From the NCBI GenBank assembly GCA_951812775.1, contig OX638326.1, positions 2,367,391-2,431,390 on the forward strand: a stretch of 64,000 nucleotides of DNA, read 5' to 3'. The translations under genes and the position numbers were made by a program. This document shows positions 1 to 8,622 of the stretch, piece by piece (position 1 is the stretch's first letter; each line of letters begins with the position of its first letter). Under the pieces are notes generated by a model. The model worked only from the letters and a program-made list of their open reading frames with translations. It did not search any database and was not told the DNA's origin. This DNA is from an uncultured Alphaproteobacteria bacterium (GTDB lineage Bacteria; Pseudomonadota; Alphaproteobacteria; MPNO01; UBA2964).

Positions 1-111
1 CCCCACGATGGCCCTAAACACCGAGTTCCATTGCGAAAAGACGTTGGGGAAACGAGGTGCAGCCCGTTGCATTCGATGCAATTACCAAAAGTCCGGGGCC
101 AAAAATCATCC
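1..111. other. Window edge with no supported gene
   Basis: These bases lie downstream of the minus-strand M20 hydrolase gene. A plus-strand open frame starts here but runs antisense through that gene, and its translation has no recognisable domain. I see no convincing hairpin terminator. Confidence 0.5.
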
Positions 112-1569
112 TTACAGGAATTCGGGCTTATCCTTAATGTAATGCTCGCTCATCGGTTTACGAAACGCGTCCATCATTTCGCGATTAAGATCGACGGGCG
201 GCTTTTGATCCGCTGGTATGAGCGGTTCATAAACAACATCACCTATTTCGTCAGCAAAAGTGTCTTTAGCCCGTTTAACCAGGGCCGGGTCGGAAAGCAA
301 ATCCACCACCGTGCCGGCGAGCGTTTTGGCCCCCGCAACTGAACCTTTATGGGCGATTGTCGTTGCCAGCGCCGCGCCACCTGCCCAGTGATGAAACGGA
401 ACGTTCGGAACATTCGATGGGAAGCCAACCCGTCCCATGGGAACTTTCCACGACACGTCGCCACAGTCATTCGAGGGTGCCCGTTGTGCCGTTGGACCAA
501 GCAAAGGTTTAACTTCGGTTTTTAACCCTTCCGCCGTCACATCGGCTGCGTCCTGCAGCGTTTTTGCAAAAGTCTGCTCATCCTCCGTCCATTCGGGGAC
601 ACCAACGAGTTCCAGATTACCTTGCACCACTTCTGCCAACCCCTGATTAGTCCGCACGGGCCAAACCGCACTCATTACCTCGATTTCGACCTCGGTATTG
701 GTCATCATCGCCGCGCCCTGAGCGATTTTCTTGCCCTGTTCGAAAACCTTCCGCGCGCCTTCTGCAGTTGGCGCCCGAAAAGTCCACCAGACCATCGCCT
801 TTGCCGGAATTGTATTTGGCTGATCGCCGCCATCTTTAATCACGCGATGGGCCCGCATGTCCGGTTCCATATGTTCCCGAAATTGTGCCATTCCCATATC
901 CATAAGAACGACGCCATCCAGCGCATCCCGCGCCCGCCATGGTGCAGTCGACGCATGCGCGGTTTCCCCTTTGAAGGTGAAATAGGCTGAAACGGCAGCT
1001 GAATGGGTAAGACCGTAAACCGTCGCCATTTCGCCGCCGATATGATCGTGAAGGGCTACATCAACATCGTCGAACCAGCCATCACGGACGTAGTAAGGAC
1101 GGCTGATCAGCTGTTCTTCTCCGGGCGCTCCAAAGACTTTTAAGGTGCCTTTAAGGCCAAACTCGTCCATCGCACGTTTGGCTGCGATCGCGCCTGACAC
1201 CATGACCGCCGCATTACAATTGTGACCCTCACAGTGCCCCGGCCCAAAGGTGGTTATATTCTTTTGCTCGGTTTCGCCTGATGCCTGGCTATTATTGGGA
1301 TTGGCATCATATTCCGTATGAAGCGCAATGACCGGCTTACCGTATCCATATGTCGCGCAGAATCCGGTTGGGAAACCTGAGATGCCCCGCTCGACCGAGA
1401 ACCCTTCCTTCTCCAACGTCTCTGTCATGAGCTTGGCGCTCTCGACCTCCTGCATGCCAAGTTCACCAAAGTAAAATACTGAGTCGCCAATTGTCGCCAC
1501 AGCGTCGGCATTGCATTCAACGAACTCGAAGACAAAGGTCTTTTCCGGTGCAAGATTGCTGTCAGCCAT
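112..1569 (-). CDS. M20-family metallohydrolase (AbgB-like amidohydrolase)
   Basis: About 485 residues. It resembles the M20/M40 metallohydrolases annotated as p-aminobenzoyl-glutamate hydrolase subunit B, which cleave amide bonds with a two-metal centre. Visible landmarks are HTEYDANP (metal Asp region), GPGHCEGHNCNAA (the His-rich ligand motif) and GAPGEEQ (the general-base Glu pair). The start is set at the second of two adjacent ATG codons because GGGAG then sits six bases upstream; the first ATG (1572) is also possible. It ends a four-gene minus-strand run (sulfurtransferase, VOC, radical SAM, this gene) with short gaps. The substrate cannot be read from the sequence; amidohydrolase activity is inferred from the family. 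Confidence 0.85.
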   Translation of the reverse strand: MADSNLAPEKTFVFEFVECNADAVATIGDSVFYFGELGMQEVESAKLMTETLEKEGFSVERGISGFPTGFCATYGYGKPVIALHTEYDANPNNSQASGETEQKNITTFGPGHCEGHNCNAAVMVSGAIAAKRAMDEFGLKGTLKVFGAPGEEQLISRPYYVRDGWFDDVDVALHDHIGGEMATVYGLTHSAAVSAYFTFKGETAHASTAPWRARDALDGVVLMDMGMAQFREHMEPDMRAHRVIKDGGDQPNTIPAKAMVWWTFRAPTAEGARKVFEQGKKIAQGAAMMTNTEVEIEVMSAVWPVRTNQGLAEVVQGNLELVGVPEWTEDEQTFAKTLQDAADVTAEGLKTEVKPLLGPTAQRAPSNDCGDVSWKVPMGRVGFPSNVPNVPFHHWAGGAALATTIAHKGSVAGAKTLAGTVVDLLSDPALVKRAKDTFADEIGDVVYEPLIPADQKPPVDLNREMMDAFRKPMSEHYIKDKPEFL

Positions 1570-1652
1570 CATTCTCTCCCTGCGAGAAATACTGACCCAA
1601 TTGCACACCGGACAGGGGTAAAGGTCTAGTGCCTATTCAATCCCCTGAACGA

Positions 1653-2612
1653 CTAGCCCTGACTACAGGCACCGCCACCCAGCACACAAAACTTGGCGCA
1701 ATGGGGATGATTGAGTGGCACATCTTTCGAAGACTCGGCCAGCGTCGTGCCGAGTTCAAATTGCTCATCATACGGCAACAGGGTACAGGCAATAACTGCG
1801 GGCTTCTCTGCACCTTTACGTTTGACGACCATTCGAGACGAAGCGCACATCATCGCGCTCGGATCGACATCAAGGATTGACCAGCACTGGTCTGTAATCT
1901 CCAGTACATCCTGTGAGGCATTCATTTCGGGAAACAAAACAAGCTTTGCCGGGTCATTCGTATCCAACGCGATATCGTGCTCTGCAAAGAGCGCTGCATA
2001 CCCTTCACGCATGGCGGCTTCTTCTTCACCCCACGGCGTGCGTCCGGCAACATCAAACTCAAAATTATGCTCTGAAAGCCAAATCAGCCCGTCTATCATC
2101 GGCTGCCAGCTACCCGCGCCACGCTCGGCTTCGTGAAGTTCCTGCGTGTAATGATCGACCGACACGCGAATAACCAGCTTATCGTCAAACCAGTATTTCA
2201 GCTTCTTAAGCGCTGATTCGTGATGTCGCATCGGCTTCATCGCGTTGGTCAATACAAGCGCGCGAAATCCGCGCGACAAGGTCACCTCAAGCATTTGAAT
2301 CATATCCGGATTCATAAAGGGTTCACCGCCGGTAAACCCGATTTCCTCCGTCGCTAAATCTTCATCGCGTATTTCATCGAGATAGGACCGCATTTTCTCA
2401 ATAGTGATATAGGACAACCGGTCATTCCGCGGGCTGGATTCGATATAGCAGTTCTCGCAAGTCAGATTGCACAGCGTGCCCGTGTTAATCCACAGCGTTT
2501 TAAGGCCGTCCAACGATACCCGTGCCCGCGTCTCACCACCGGCGGTAACATCCGGATCCTGAAACTTGGCCGGATCGAGGGTTTTGACTTCCGGTTGGCT
2601 TACGCCGTCCAT
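1653..2612 (-). CDS. Radical SAM protein with C-terminal cysteine cluster
   Basis: A 319-residue radical SAM enzyme. The CxxxCxxC motif that binds the catalytic [4Fe-4S] cluster is C48, C52, C55 (CNLTCENC), followed by GFTGGEP, the usual GGEP-type SAM-binding segment. The last 80 residues hold six more cysteines (DQCW, MMCA, IACT and HCAKFCVLGGGACS near the end), suggesting a SPASM/twitch-like auxiliary cluster. It starts 13 bases after the VOC gene and is probably cotranscribed with it and the sulfurtransferase. Peptide or small-molecule maturation is a family-based guess; I see no candidate precursor peptide nearby. Confidence 0.85.
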   Translation of the reverse strand: MDGVSQPEVKTLDPAKFQDPDVTAGGETRARVSLDGLKTLWINTGTLCNLTCENCYIESSPRNDRLSYITIEKMRSYLDEIRDEDLATEEIGFTGGEPFMNPDMIQMLEVTLSRGFRALVLTNAMKPMRHHESALKKLKYWFDDKLVIRVSVDHYTQELHEAERGAGSWQPMIDGLIWLSEHNFEFDVAGRTPWGEEEAAMREGYAALFAEHDIALDTNDPAKLVLFPEMNASQDVLEITDQCWSILDVDPSAMMCASSRMVVKRKGAEKPAVIACTLLPYDEQFELGTTLAESSKDVPLNHPHCAKFCVLGGGACSQG

Positions 2613-2625
2613 TTTAACATTCCAT

Positions 2626-3240
2626 TTAACGCTTCAGTGAAGGATCGCGGAGCGACATGTCCTGATCTGGCGGCGCTGAATCAACCGCGTCTTCCAGAGA
2701 GGCAACTGGTCGCCATTCATCGGCAGGTCGCGCTTCCTCATCGGGTCCGACTTGATCGAGAAGACAATATATTTCGAGGAAATGGCCGTCCGGATCTCGA
2801 AACTCAACCGCGACCTGACAACCCGCGCGCCGCCGCCCGGAAAACTCAATATGGACTTTGTGCTTTTCCAAGTGGTCACGGGCCCTGAAGACCTCATCGA
2901 GTGTTTCAACCTGAAACGCCATGTGGTGCATTTCAGTATTATCCACTTCTCGCTCTGACCCACCGACAAGCGCTACGCCGTGATGATCGTGATTAAATCT
3001 CATAAATACCATTTTGCCCGGCATCATACTGTCCGGATAAACATCCGAGACACGAAATCCTAATACCTGCGTATAAAATTCTGTAGACCGCTGAACATCT
3101 TTTACGTTCAAAACAACGTGACCGATCTTAGTGATATCGAAGGGCATTTCGTTTGGTGGCGAAATTTCTTTCAACGTCACCATTTCAGAATCCTTCAAGG
3201 CATCCTGGTCAACGAAATCGCGCTTAAATTCTTTGGCCAT
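2626..3240 (-). CDS. VOC-superfamily protein (glyoxalase/extradiol dioxygenase fold)
   Basis: 204 residues with one vicinal-oxygen-chelate domain between about residues 38 and 165. Likely metal ligands are H41 (IGHVVLNV), H105 or H106 (EMHHMAFQV) and E156 (GHFLEIY), the normal two-His one-Glu pattern, so it is probably a metal-dependent enzyme rather than a resistance binder. A 37-residue N-terminal tail and an acidic C-terminal tail flank the domain. It sits between the sulfurtransferase and the radical SAM gene with gaps of about 30 and 13 bases. The reaction is not predictable. Confidence 0.85.
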   Translation of the reverse strand: MAKEFKRDFVDQDALKDSEMVTLKEISPPNEMPFDITKIGHVVLNVKDVQRSTEFYTQVLGFRVSDVYPDSMMPGKMVFMRFNHDHHGVALVGGSEREVDNTEMHHMAFQVETLDEVFRARDHLEKHKVHIEFSGRRRAGCQVAVEFRDPDGHFLEIYCLLDQVGPDEEARPADEWRPVASLEDAVDSAPPDQDMSLRDPSLKR

Positions 3241-3270
3241 CGTCGGCCTCCTAATTTTCAGAAAAAGGAA

Positions 3271-4089
3271 TCAGCTTTCTATCGGCAAATCAGGATCGTT
3301 ACCCCACTCAGACCAGGACCCGTCATAGCCTTTGATTTTGGTATAGCCCAGGGATTTGAGTACCATATAGGTATGTGATGACCGGTGATGTGTTTGACAA
3401 TGGGCGATGATTTCTTTGTCAGCTGTAACACCCCGTTCCTCCAGCATCGCGGTTATCTCCGCTGCTGCTTTAAGGCGTAAGTTTCGGTCCCGATCAATTG
3501 CCAACATCCAATCGAAATTGACAGCGCCCGGTATATGGCCACCACGCGCAGAACGTATATCGTCGCCGGAATGCTCTGCGGGCGTTCGGCAATCCAATAC
3601 AATCACGCCATCATCGCTGAGATGCTCAAGGATATAATCCTTGCCCGCGAGGGCATCATCGCCAATCGTAACGGGATAATCACTGGGTGCTGGCACGTTA
3701 GGTTCAATTTCACGTGGGTGACCTTCGCCGCCCCAGCTATGAAACCCACCATTGAGTAGTGACTCATTCGGGTGTCCGACAACATCGAGGGTCCACAGGA
3801 AGCGGCTGGCCTTACCCGTGCCCTCGGTATCATAGGCGACGACATGGTGGTCCGGCGTAAGTCCAATAGACGATAACGCCGCTGAAAGTTGTTCAGCATT
3901 TGGGATGGTTCCCATCGCTGGCGGACGGGGGCCAATCAACGAAGCAAAGGCCAGGTTTACAGCGCCTGGAATATGCCCTTCGGCGTAAAGCCCAGGTTCA
4001 TTCAAATCAACGATCAACAGCCCTTCTGTTCCCAGAACAGCTTCAAGTTCCGAGGGTTCGACAATCAGGGGCAATATAGGGTCAGCCAT
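3271..4089 (-). CDS. Tandem-rhodanese sulfurtransferase
   Basis: 272 residues forming two rhodanese domains. The N-terminal domain (about 8-125) is the inactive type and has AEGHIPGAVNLAF. The C-terminal domain (about 145-270) carries the catalytic cysteine C231 in HCQTHHRSS, followed by the typical GYDGSWSEWGN ending. These enzymes move sulfane sulfur from thiosulfate or 3-mercaptopyruvate to an acceptor. The active-site loop CQTHHRSS differs from both the CRKGVT loop of rhodanese and the CGSGVT loop of mercaptopyruvate sulfurtransferase, so the donor is uncertain. It is first in the minus-strand operon ending with the M20 hydrolase. Confidence 0.9.
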   Translation of the reverse strand: MADPILPLIVEPSELEAVLGTEGLLIVDLNEPGLYAEGHIPGAVNLAFASLIGPRPPAMGTIPNAEQLSAALSSIGLTPDHHVVAYDTEGTGKASRFLWTLDVVGHPNESLLNGGFHSWGGEGHPREIEPNVPAPSDYPVTIGDDALAGKDYILEHLSDDGVIVLDCRTPAEHSGDDIRSARGGHIPGAVNFDWMLAIDRDRNLRLKAAAEITAMLEERGVTADKEIIAHCQTHHRSSHTYMVLKSLGYTKIKGYDGSWSEWGNDPDLPIES

Positions 4090-4176
4090 TAAACTGGTCT
4101 TTCTTTCATGATGAATATTTCGCCGAACCCTAGCCTAAGGCAGCGCCACACGAAAGAAGCAGAATCATGCCGGTGA

Positions 4177-5640
4177 TCACAATCCCGCGTAGAACGCCGC
4201 CACTCCGAGGAGAGTACAACTGGCCAATGTCGGAATCACACCGACCCTAAAGCGAAGCATCGCGATCAACGCGCCAGCAGAAAGAATAACCGCAGCTATT
4301 TCCACGCTATTCCAGACGGGAACATAGAGCCGCAAGGGACCGAAAGTTTGCTCGCCCACTTTGGAGAACGCGACATGGAGCCCAAACCACACAGCGAGAT
4401 TGAGCACGACACCAACGATCGCGGCGGTAATCGCGGAGAGGGCCGCTGACAACGATTTGTTACCGCGCAAAGCTTCGATGTAGGGCCCACCGAGGAAAAT
4501 CCACAAATAGCACGGTACAAAGGTAACCCAGGTCGTAATCGCCGCACCGAGGACTCCGGCCAACATTGGATCGAGTGTGCCGGGATTGCGATACGCCCCC
4601 ATAAACCCGACAAACTGCACTACCATAATCAATGGACCGGGCGTGGTTTCGGCCATGCCGAGACCGTCGAGCATTTCACCCGGCGCCAGCCAGCCATAGG
4701 TCGAAACAGCCTGCTGAGCGACATAGGCCAGCACCGCGTACGCGCCGCCAAATGTCACCACTGCCATTTTGCTGAAGAAAAGGCTCTCCTGGGTAAAGAC
4801 GTTGTTTATGCCCAGCCAAGCAATCAGAACGGCTACTGGTCCCAGCCACAGGACCAGACATATCGCGAGAACCCGTATCGCCCGCGCGATAGATGGCTTT
4901 GTATGATCAAGCTTGCCCGCCGCTGCCGCAATATCGATCGCATCTTTTTCGGTTGGCGCCGCTTCGCCATGGCCCGAGCTTCCTGAAAATAGATCAGCGT
5001 TGATTCTCCCACCAACGTAGCCAGTCAGCGCCGCGGCAATAACGATTAACGGAAAGGGGACCGCAAAGAAAAAGATCGCGACAAAAGCCGCGACGGCAAT
5101 AGCTATCATCAAATTGTTTGTCAGTGCTCGGCTGCCGATCCGCAACACCGCCTGAACAACAATCGCCAAGACGGCGGCTTTGATACCAAAGAAAATCGCC
5201 TGCACTATCGAGAGGTCGTTAAAACCAGCATATAAAATGCTGAGCAACAAAATGACGACGGCACCAGGCAATATAAAAAGGGTACCGGCGACGATGCCGC
5301 CCCATGTGCGATGCAATAACCAACCGATGTAAGTCGCGAGCTGTTGAGCCTCTGGTCCCGGCAAGAGCATGCAATAATTCAGAGCATGTAAAAATCGGGC
5401 TTCACTGATCCATTTTTTATCTTCAACGAGAACGCGATGCATGAGCGCAATTTGCCCTGCCGGCCCGCCAAAGCTTAGGGCCGCAATTTTGGCCCAAGCG
5501 CCAAGCGCTTCTCGAAAACTGACCGGGATACCGGATTTATTCGAACTATCTCTGACTTCTATATCTGCCAATTCTGATGACCTATTGGGAGTAAAGTGGC
5601 GGCAACCTTGCACGCACGAATTCTGGCGACAAGGCCACAT
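4177..5640 (-). CDS. chrA: ChrA-family transporter (chromate transporter)
   Basis: A two-domain inner-membrane transporter of the CHR family, which exports chromate using the proton motive force. The first domain has SFGGPAGQIALMH and LLPGPEAQQLATYIG; the second repeats the pattern with TFGGAYAVLAYV and TTPGPLIMVVQFVGF. About ten hydrophobic segments are visible. The long frame begins at 5640, but the first 24 residues (MWPCRQNSCVQGCRHF...) look non-native, and a TTG at about 5568, preceded by TAGGTC, may be the true start. It is divergent from the molybdenum hydroxylase operon. A substrate other than chromate is possible because many family members are untested. Confidence 0.85.
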   Translation of the reverse strand: MWPCRQNSCVQGCRHFTPNRSSELADIEVRDSSNKSGIPVSFREALGAWAKIAALSFGGPAGQIALMHRVLVEDKKWISEARFLHALNYCMLLPGPEAQQLATYIGWLLHRTWGGIVAGTLFILPGAVVILLLSILYAGFNDLSIVQAIFFGIKAAVLAIVVQAVLRIGSRALTNNLMIAIAVAAFVAIFFFAVPFPLIVIAAALTGYVGGRINADLFSGSSGHGEAAPTEKDAIDIAAAAGKLDHTKPSIARAIRVLAICLVLWLGPVAVLIAWLGINNVFTQESLFFSKMAVVTFGGAYAVLAYVAQQAVSTYGWLAPGEMLDGLGMAETTPGPLIMVVQFVGFMGAYRNPGTLDPMLAGVLGAAITTWVTFVPCYLWIFLGGPYIEALRGNKSLSAALSAITAAIVGVVLNLAVWFGLHVAFSKVGEQTFGPLRLYVPVWNSVEIAAVILSAGALIAMLRFRVGVIPTLASCTLLGVAAFYAGL

Positions 5641-5690
5641 GCAATCTTATAGAGCTGGTCTGTGACGACTTAATGAAAATGATTGAGTTA

Positions 5691-5716
5691 CATATTGTTT
5701 ACTACCCAACAATATG
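5691..5716. promoter_or_regulatory. Palindromic operator candidate upstream of the Mo-hydroxylase operon
   Basis: A perfect inverted repeat with 9-base arms (CATATTGTT and AACAATATG) and an 8-base spacer lies in the divergent gap between the ChrA gene and the small subunit gene, about 70 bases before the chosen start. The size suits a dimeric repressor or activator. Which regulator binds is unknown. The same 9-8-9 geometry, with a different sequence, appears at 40589-40614. Confidence 0.5.
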
Positions 5717-5785
5717 ATATCGAAGGATTTCTTGATCCCAGGCGCCCTAAAGCTTGGATTTTCGCCCCAAACAAGGTGGGAGCTG

Positions 5786-6271
5786 ATGAAAAACTTTGTC
5801 TCAATGACGCTCAATGGACGTGCCCGTGACGATGCGATCCCGGGCAACATGCTCCTGATTGATTTTCTTAGAGAGATCGTTGGCTATACAGGCACCAAAA
5901 TTGGCTGTGACGGTGGTGAATGTGGTTGCTGCACTGTCCTCATTGATGGCAAGCCGAGACACGCCTGCCTTACCCTCGCCGCCGTCTGTGATGGGGCTGA
6001 AGTTGAAACCATCGAATCCCTTGAAACCGAGGGCAGACTGTCAGCAATCCAACGCGGATTTCATGAAAAACTGGGCGCTCAATGCGGCTTTTGTACCCCC
6101 GGTATGGTAATGGCCGCCGAGGGCCTCCTGCGCGAAAACCCCGATCCAAATGAAGATGAAATAAGAAAAGGCATGGCAGCCAATATTTGCCGCTGCACTG
6201 GCTATGTAAAAATTATTGAGGCGGTTCAGGCAGCGGCGCAGGAAATCGCTTCGAAGGAGGATGCAGCATGA
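5786..6271 (+). CDS. Molybdenum hydroxylase small subunit, two [2Fe-2S] clusters
   Basis: About 161 residues, the electron-transfer subunit of a xanthine-oxidase-family enzyme. The plant-type ferredoxin motif CDGGECGCC binds the first [2Fe-2S] cluster, and the all-helical C-terminal domain has CGFCTPG and CRCTGY for the second. The open frame extends 24 residues further upstream, but the ATG at 5786 is preceded by AGGTGGGAG at good spacing and matches the usual family N-terminus. It overlaps the large subunit by ATGA. By the content of its operon it corresponds to HcrC of 4-hydroxybenzoyl-CoA reductase. Confidence 0.9.
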   Translation: MKNFVSMTLNGRARDDAIPGNMLLIDFLREIVGYTGTKIGCDGGECGCCTVLIDGKPRHACLTLAAVCDGAEVETIESLETEGRLSAIQRGFHEKLGAQCGFCTPGMVMAAEGLLRENPDPNEDEIRKGMAANICRCTGYVKIIEAVQAAAQEIASKEDAA

Positions 6272-8622
6272 ATGAGAACATGCCCATCGATCCAGAAAAG
6301 GTAGAACCGGTTAAGTCTATTGGCGTTCCCATGCCGCTGGTCGATGGACCGGAAAAAGTATCGGGAAAAGCAAATTACACAGCCGATTTTGTTGAAAAAG
6401 ATGCTCTGGTTGGTCGAATTCTACGCTCTCCTGTTTCCCATGCCGAGATATTGAGCATCGAGATCGCTGCTGCTGAAGCCTTGCCGGGTGTTGTTGCTGT
6501 CGTTACCGGCGAAGATTTTGTCGGACAGTTTGGTGTCCTGCCCATCGCCCGGACGGAATGGCCGATAGCGCGCGACCGGGTACGTTATCGTGGCGAACCA
6601 ATCGCAGCGGTAGCCGCAGTTGAGGTCGAAACCGCTCAAAAGGCCCTCGATCTCATAGAATTCGAATATGAAGAACTGCCCGCCTATTTCACCGCGGAAG
6701 ATGCGATGGCTGAGGGGGTAACGCCGTTACACGAAAAACGCCCGAATAACGTTGAACGTCATGTTGAGTATGATCTCGGCGAAGTCGATAAGGGTTTCGA
6801 AGACGCAGCGCTAATTCGCGAAGGCACTTATGATTGTGCTGAAGTCTGTCAGGTCCAGACGGAACCACATGCCGCCATCGCGGCATATGACGGCGAACGT
6901 GACCAGATCACCGTTCATGCCAGCACTCAGGTTCCCTATTACGTTCACCTGATGCTTGAGCAGACACTGGGTATGCCGCGCTCAAAAATTCGCGTCATCA
7001 AACCGCATATCGGTGGCGGGTTCGGGTCGCGCACGGAATGTTTGCACGTCGAGCTTGTCGCAGGTGCGCTGGCCCGAAAATGCAAAGGTACCGTGCGAAT
7101 TACCTTGAGCCGTGAGGAAACTTTCATCACCCATCGCGGCAGGCCGGAGCAAAAAACAACGCTCAAGATGGGGATGAGCAAAGACGGCCGTATTACCGCT
7201 GTCGACACGACGACGACACAACGCGGTGGTGCCTATGCGGGTTATGGCACCGTAACGATCCTTTATTCAGGTTCCATGGTCTTTGCGCTCTATGATATCC
7301 GGAACGCCCGCTATAACGGGTACCGGGTTCTGACCAATACGCCACCTTGCGGCGCCTTTCGCGGCCACGGCACGGTCAATGTGCGCTTTGCCTTTGAAAG
7401 CCTGATGGATGATATGGCGACCGAACTTGGGCTCGACCCCTTCGAAGTCCGCCGCAAGAATTTGCTCGAGGCACCAACCTTCACCGCCAATGATTTGATG
7501 GTGAACAGCTATGGGTTGCCGGAGTGTCTGGACATCGTCGAGAAAGCCAGCGACTGGAAAAAACGCAAAGGGAAAATGGAACCATTCCGGGGTCTTGGTA
7601 TCGCGTGCTCGCATTATGTTAGTGGCGCGTCCAAGCCGGTAAACTGGACTGGTGAACCGCACGCCACCGTCAATATCAAGCTCGATTTTGATGGCAGCCT
7701 GACGATCCTCACTGGAGCACCCGAAATTGGTCAGGGATCAAGCACTATCCTGACACAATGCGTTGCTGAAGTTCTGGGCCTGGACGTCACCCGAATTCGT
7801 ATTGTGACCTCTGACAGCCTCGTGACGCCAAAGGATAACGGCGCTTATTCGTCACGTGTCACCTATATGGTTGGCAATGCCGCCATTGATGCAGCAACAA
7901 ACCTCAAAACAATTTTGACAGAAGCGGCCGCCCGCAAGATGGATGTGCAGCCCGAAGACGTTGAATGTCTCGGTGAAGTCTATCGCGCCGGATCCCAGGA
8001 TCAGGGCATGACCTTCGAGGAAGTTGTATACGCGGCACTTGAAGGAACCGGCACGATTACCGCACGCGGGAATTTCGATACTATCCCGGAGAGTTGGGGT
8101 GGCGATAAATATCGCGGTGCCGCAATTGGCGGATCGATGGCATTTTCATACGCCGCGCAGGTTGTCGAGATCGCGATCGACCCGGATACGGCAGACATCC
8201 ATGTCGAAAAAGTCTGGGTCGCCCATGACTGCGGCAAGGCGCTGAACCCGCTCTCCGTCGAAGGCCAGATTGAAGGGTCTGTTTGGATGGGGATGGGTCA
8301 AGCCATGACCGAGGAAACCCGCTACCATAATGGCCTTGGGATCACGGGCAATATGCTGGATTACCGGGTACCGACGATTATCGAGAGCCCACCGATTGAA
8401 ACGCATATTGTGGAGTCAAATGACCCACATGGTCCGTTTGGAGCCAAGGAAGCGGGCGAGGCATCGCTTGCTGGTTTCTTACCGGCCCTGACCAATGCTA
8501 TCGCCGATGCGCTCGATATCCGTGTCTCCGAATTACCCACTACGCCGGACCGGTTGATGGAAATTATGGAAGACAAGAAACGCGAATCCCGCAAATCGGA
8601 AAAAGAAAAGGCAGGTGCATAA
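6268..8622 (+). CDS. Molybdenum hydroxylase large (Mo-cofactor) subunit
   Basis: 784 residues, full length for the catalytic subunit that binds molybdopterin. Visible landmarks include GGGFGSRTE (cofactor binding), CGAFRGHGT, and GAKEAGEAS near the C-terminus, where the Glu of the GxxExGE-type motif is the catalytic base. The gene overlaps both neighbours (ATGA before, one base shared with the FAD subunit after), so the three subunits are translationally coupled. The companion FAD subunit has an iron-sulfur insert, so the closest functional match is 4-hydroxybenzoyl-CoA reductase alpha (HcrA). Related heteroaromatic dehydrogenases cannot be excluded. Confidence 0.9.
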   Translation: MNENMPIDPEKVEPVKSIGVPMPLVDGPEKVSGKANYTADFVEKDALVGRILRSPVSHAEILSIEIAAAEALPGVVAVVTGEDFVGQFGVLPIARTEWPIARDRVRYRGEPIAAVAAVEVETAQKALDLIEFEYEELPAYFTAEDAMAEGVTPLHEKRPNNVERHVEYDLGEVDKGFEDAALIREGTYDCAEVCQVQTEPHAAIAAYDGERDQITVHASTQVPYYVHLMLEQTLGMPRSKIRVIKPHIGGGFGSRTECLHVELVAGALARKCKGTVRITLSREETFITHRGRPEQKTTLKMGMSKDGRITAVDTTTTQRGGAYAGYGTVTILYSGSMVFALYDIRNARYNGYRVLTNTPPCGAFRGHGTVNVRFAFESLMDDMATELGLDPFEVRRKNLLEAPTFTANDLMVNSYGLPECLDIVEKASDWKKRKGKMEPFRGLGIACSHYVSGASKPVNWTGEPHATVNIKLDFDGSLTILTGAPEIGQGSSTILTQCVAEVLGLDVTRIRIVTSDSLVTPKDNGAYSSRVTYMVGNAAIDAATNLKTILTEAAARKMDVQPEDVECLGEVYRAGSQDQGMTFEEVVYAALEGTGTITARGNFDTIPESWGGDKYRGAAIGGSMAFSYAAQVVEIAIDPDTADIHVEKVWVAHDCGKALNPLSVEGQIEGSVWMGMGQAMTEETRYHNGLGITGNMLDYRVPTIIESPPIETHIVESNDPHGPFGAKEAGEASLAGFLPALTNAIADALDIRVSELPTTPDRLMEIMEDKKRESRKSEKEKAGA

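Noticed and set aside
31-342. Plus-strand 103-codon frame at the window start
   Set aside because: It runs antisense through the C-terminal part of the M20 hydrolase gene, has no domain and no ribosome-binding site.
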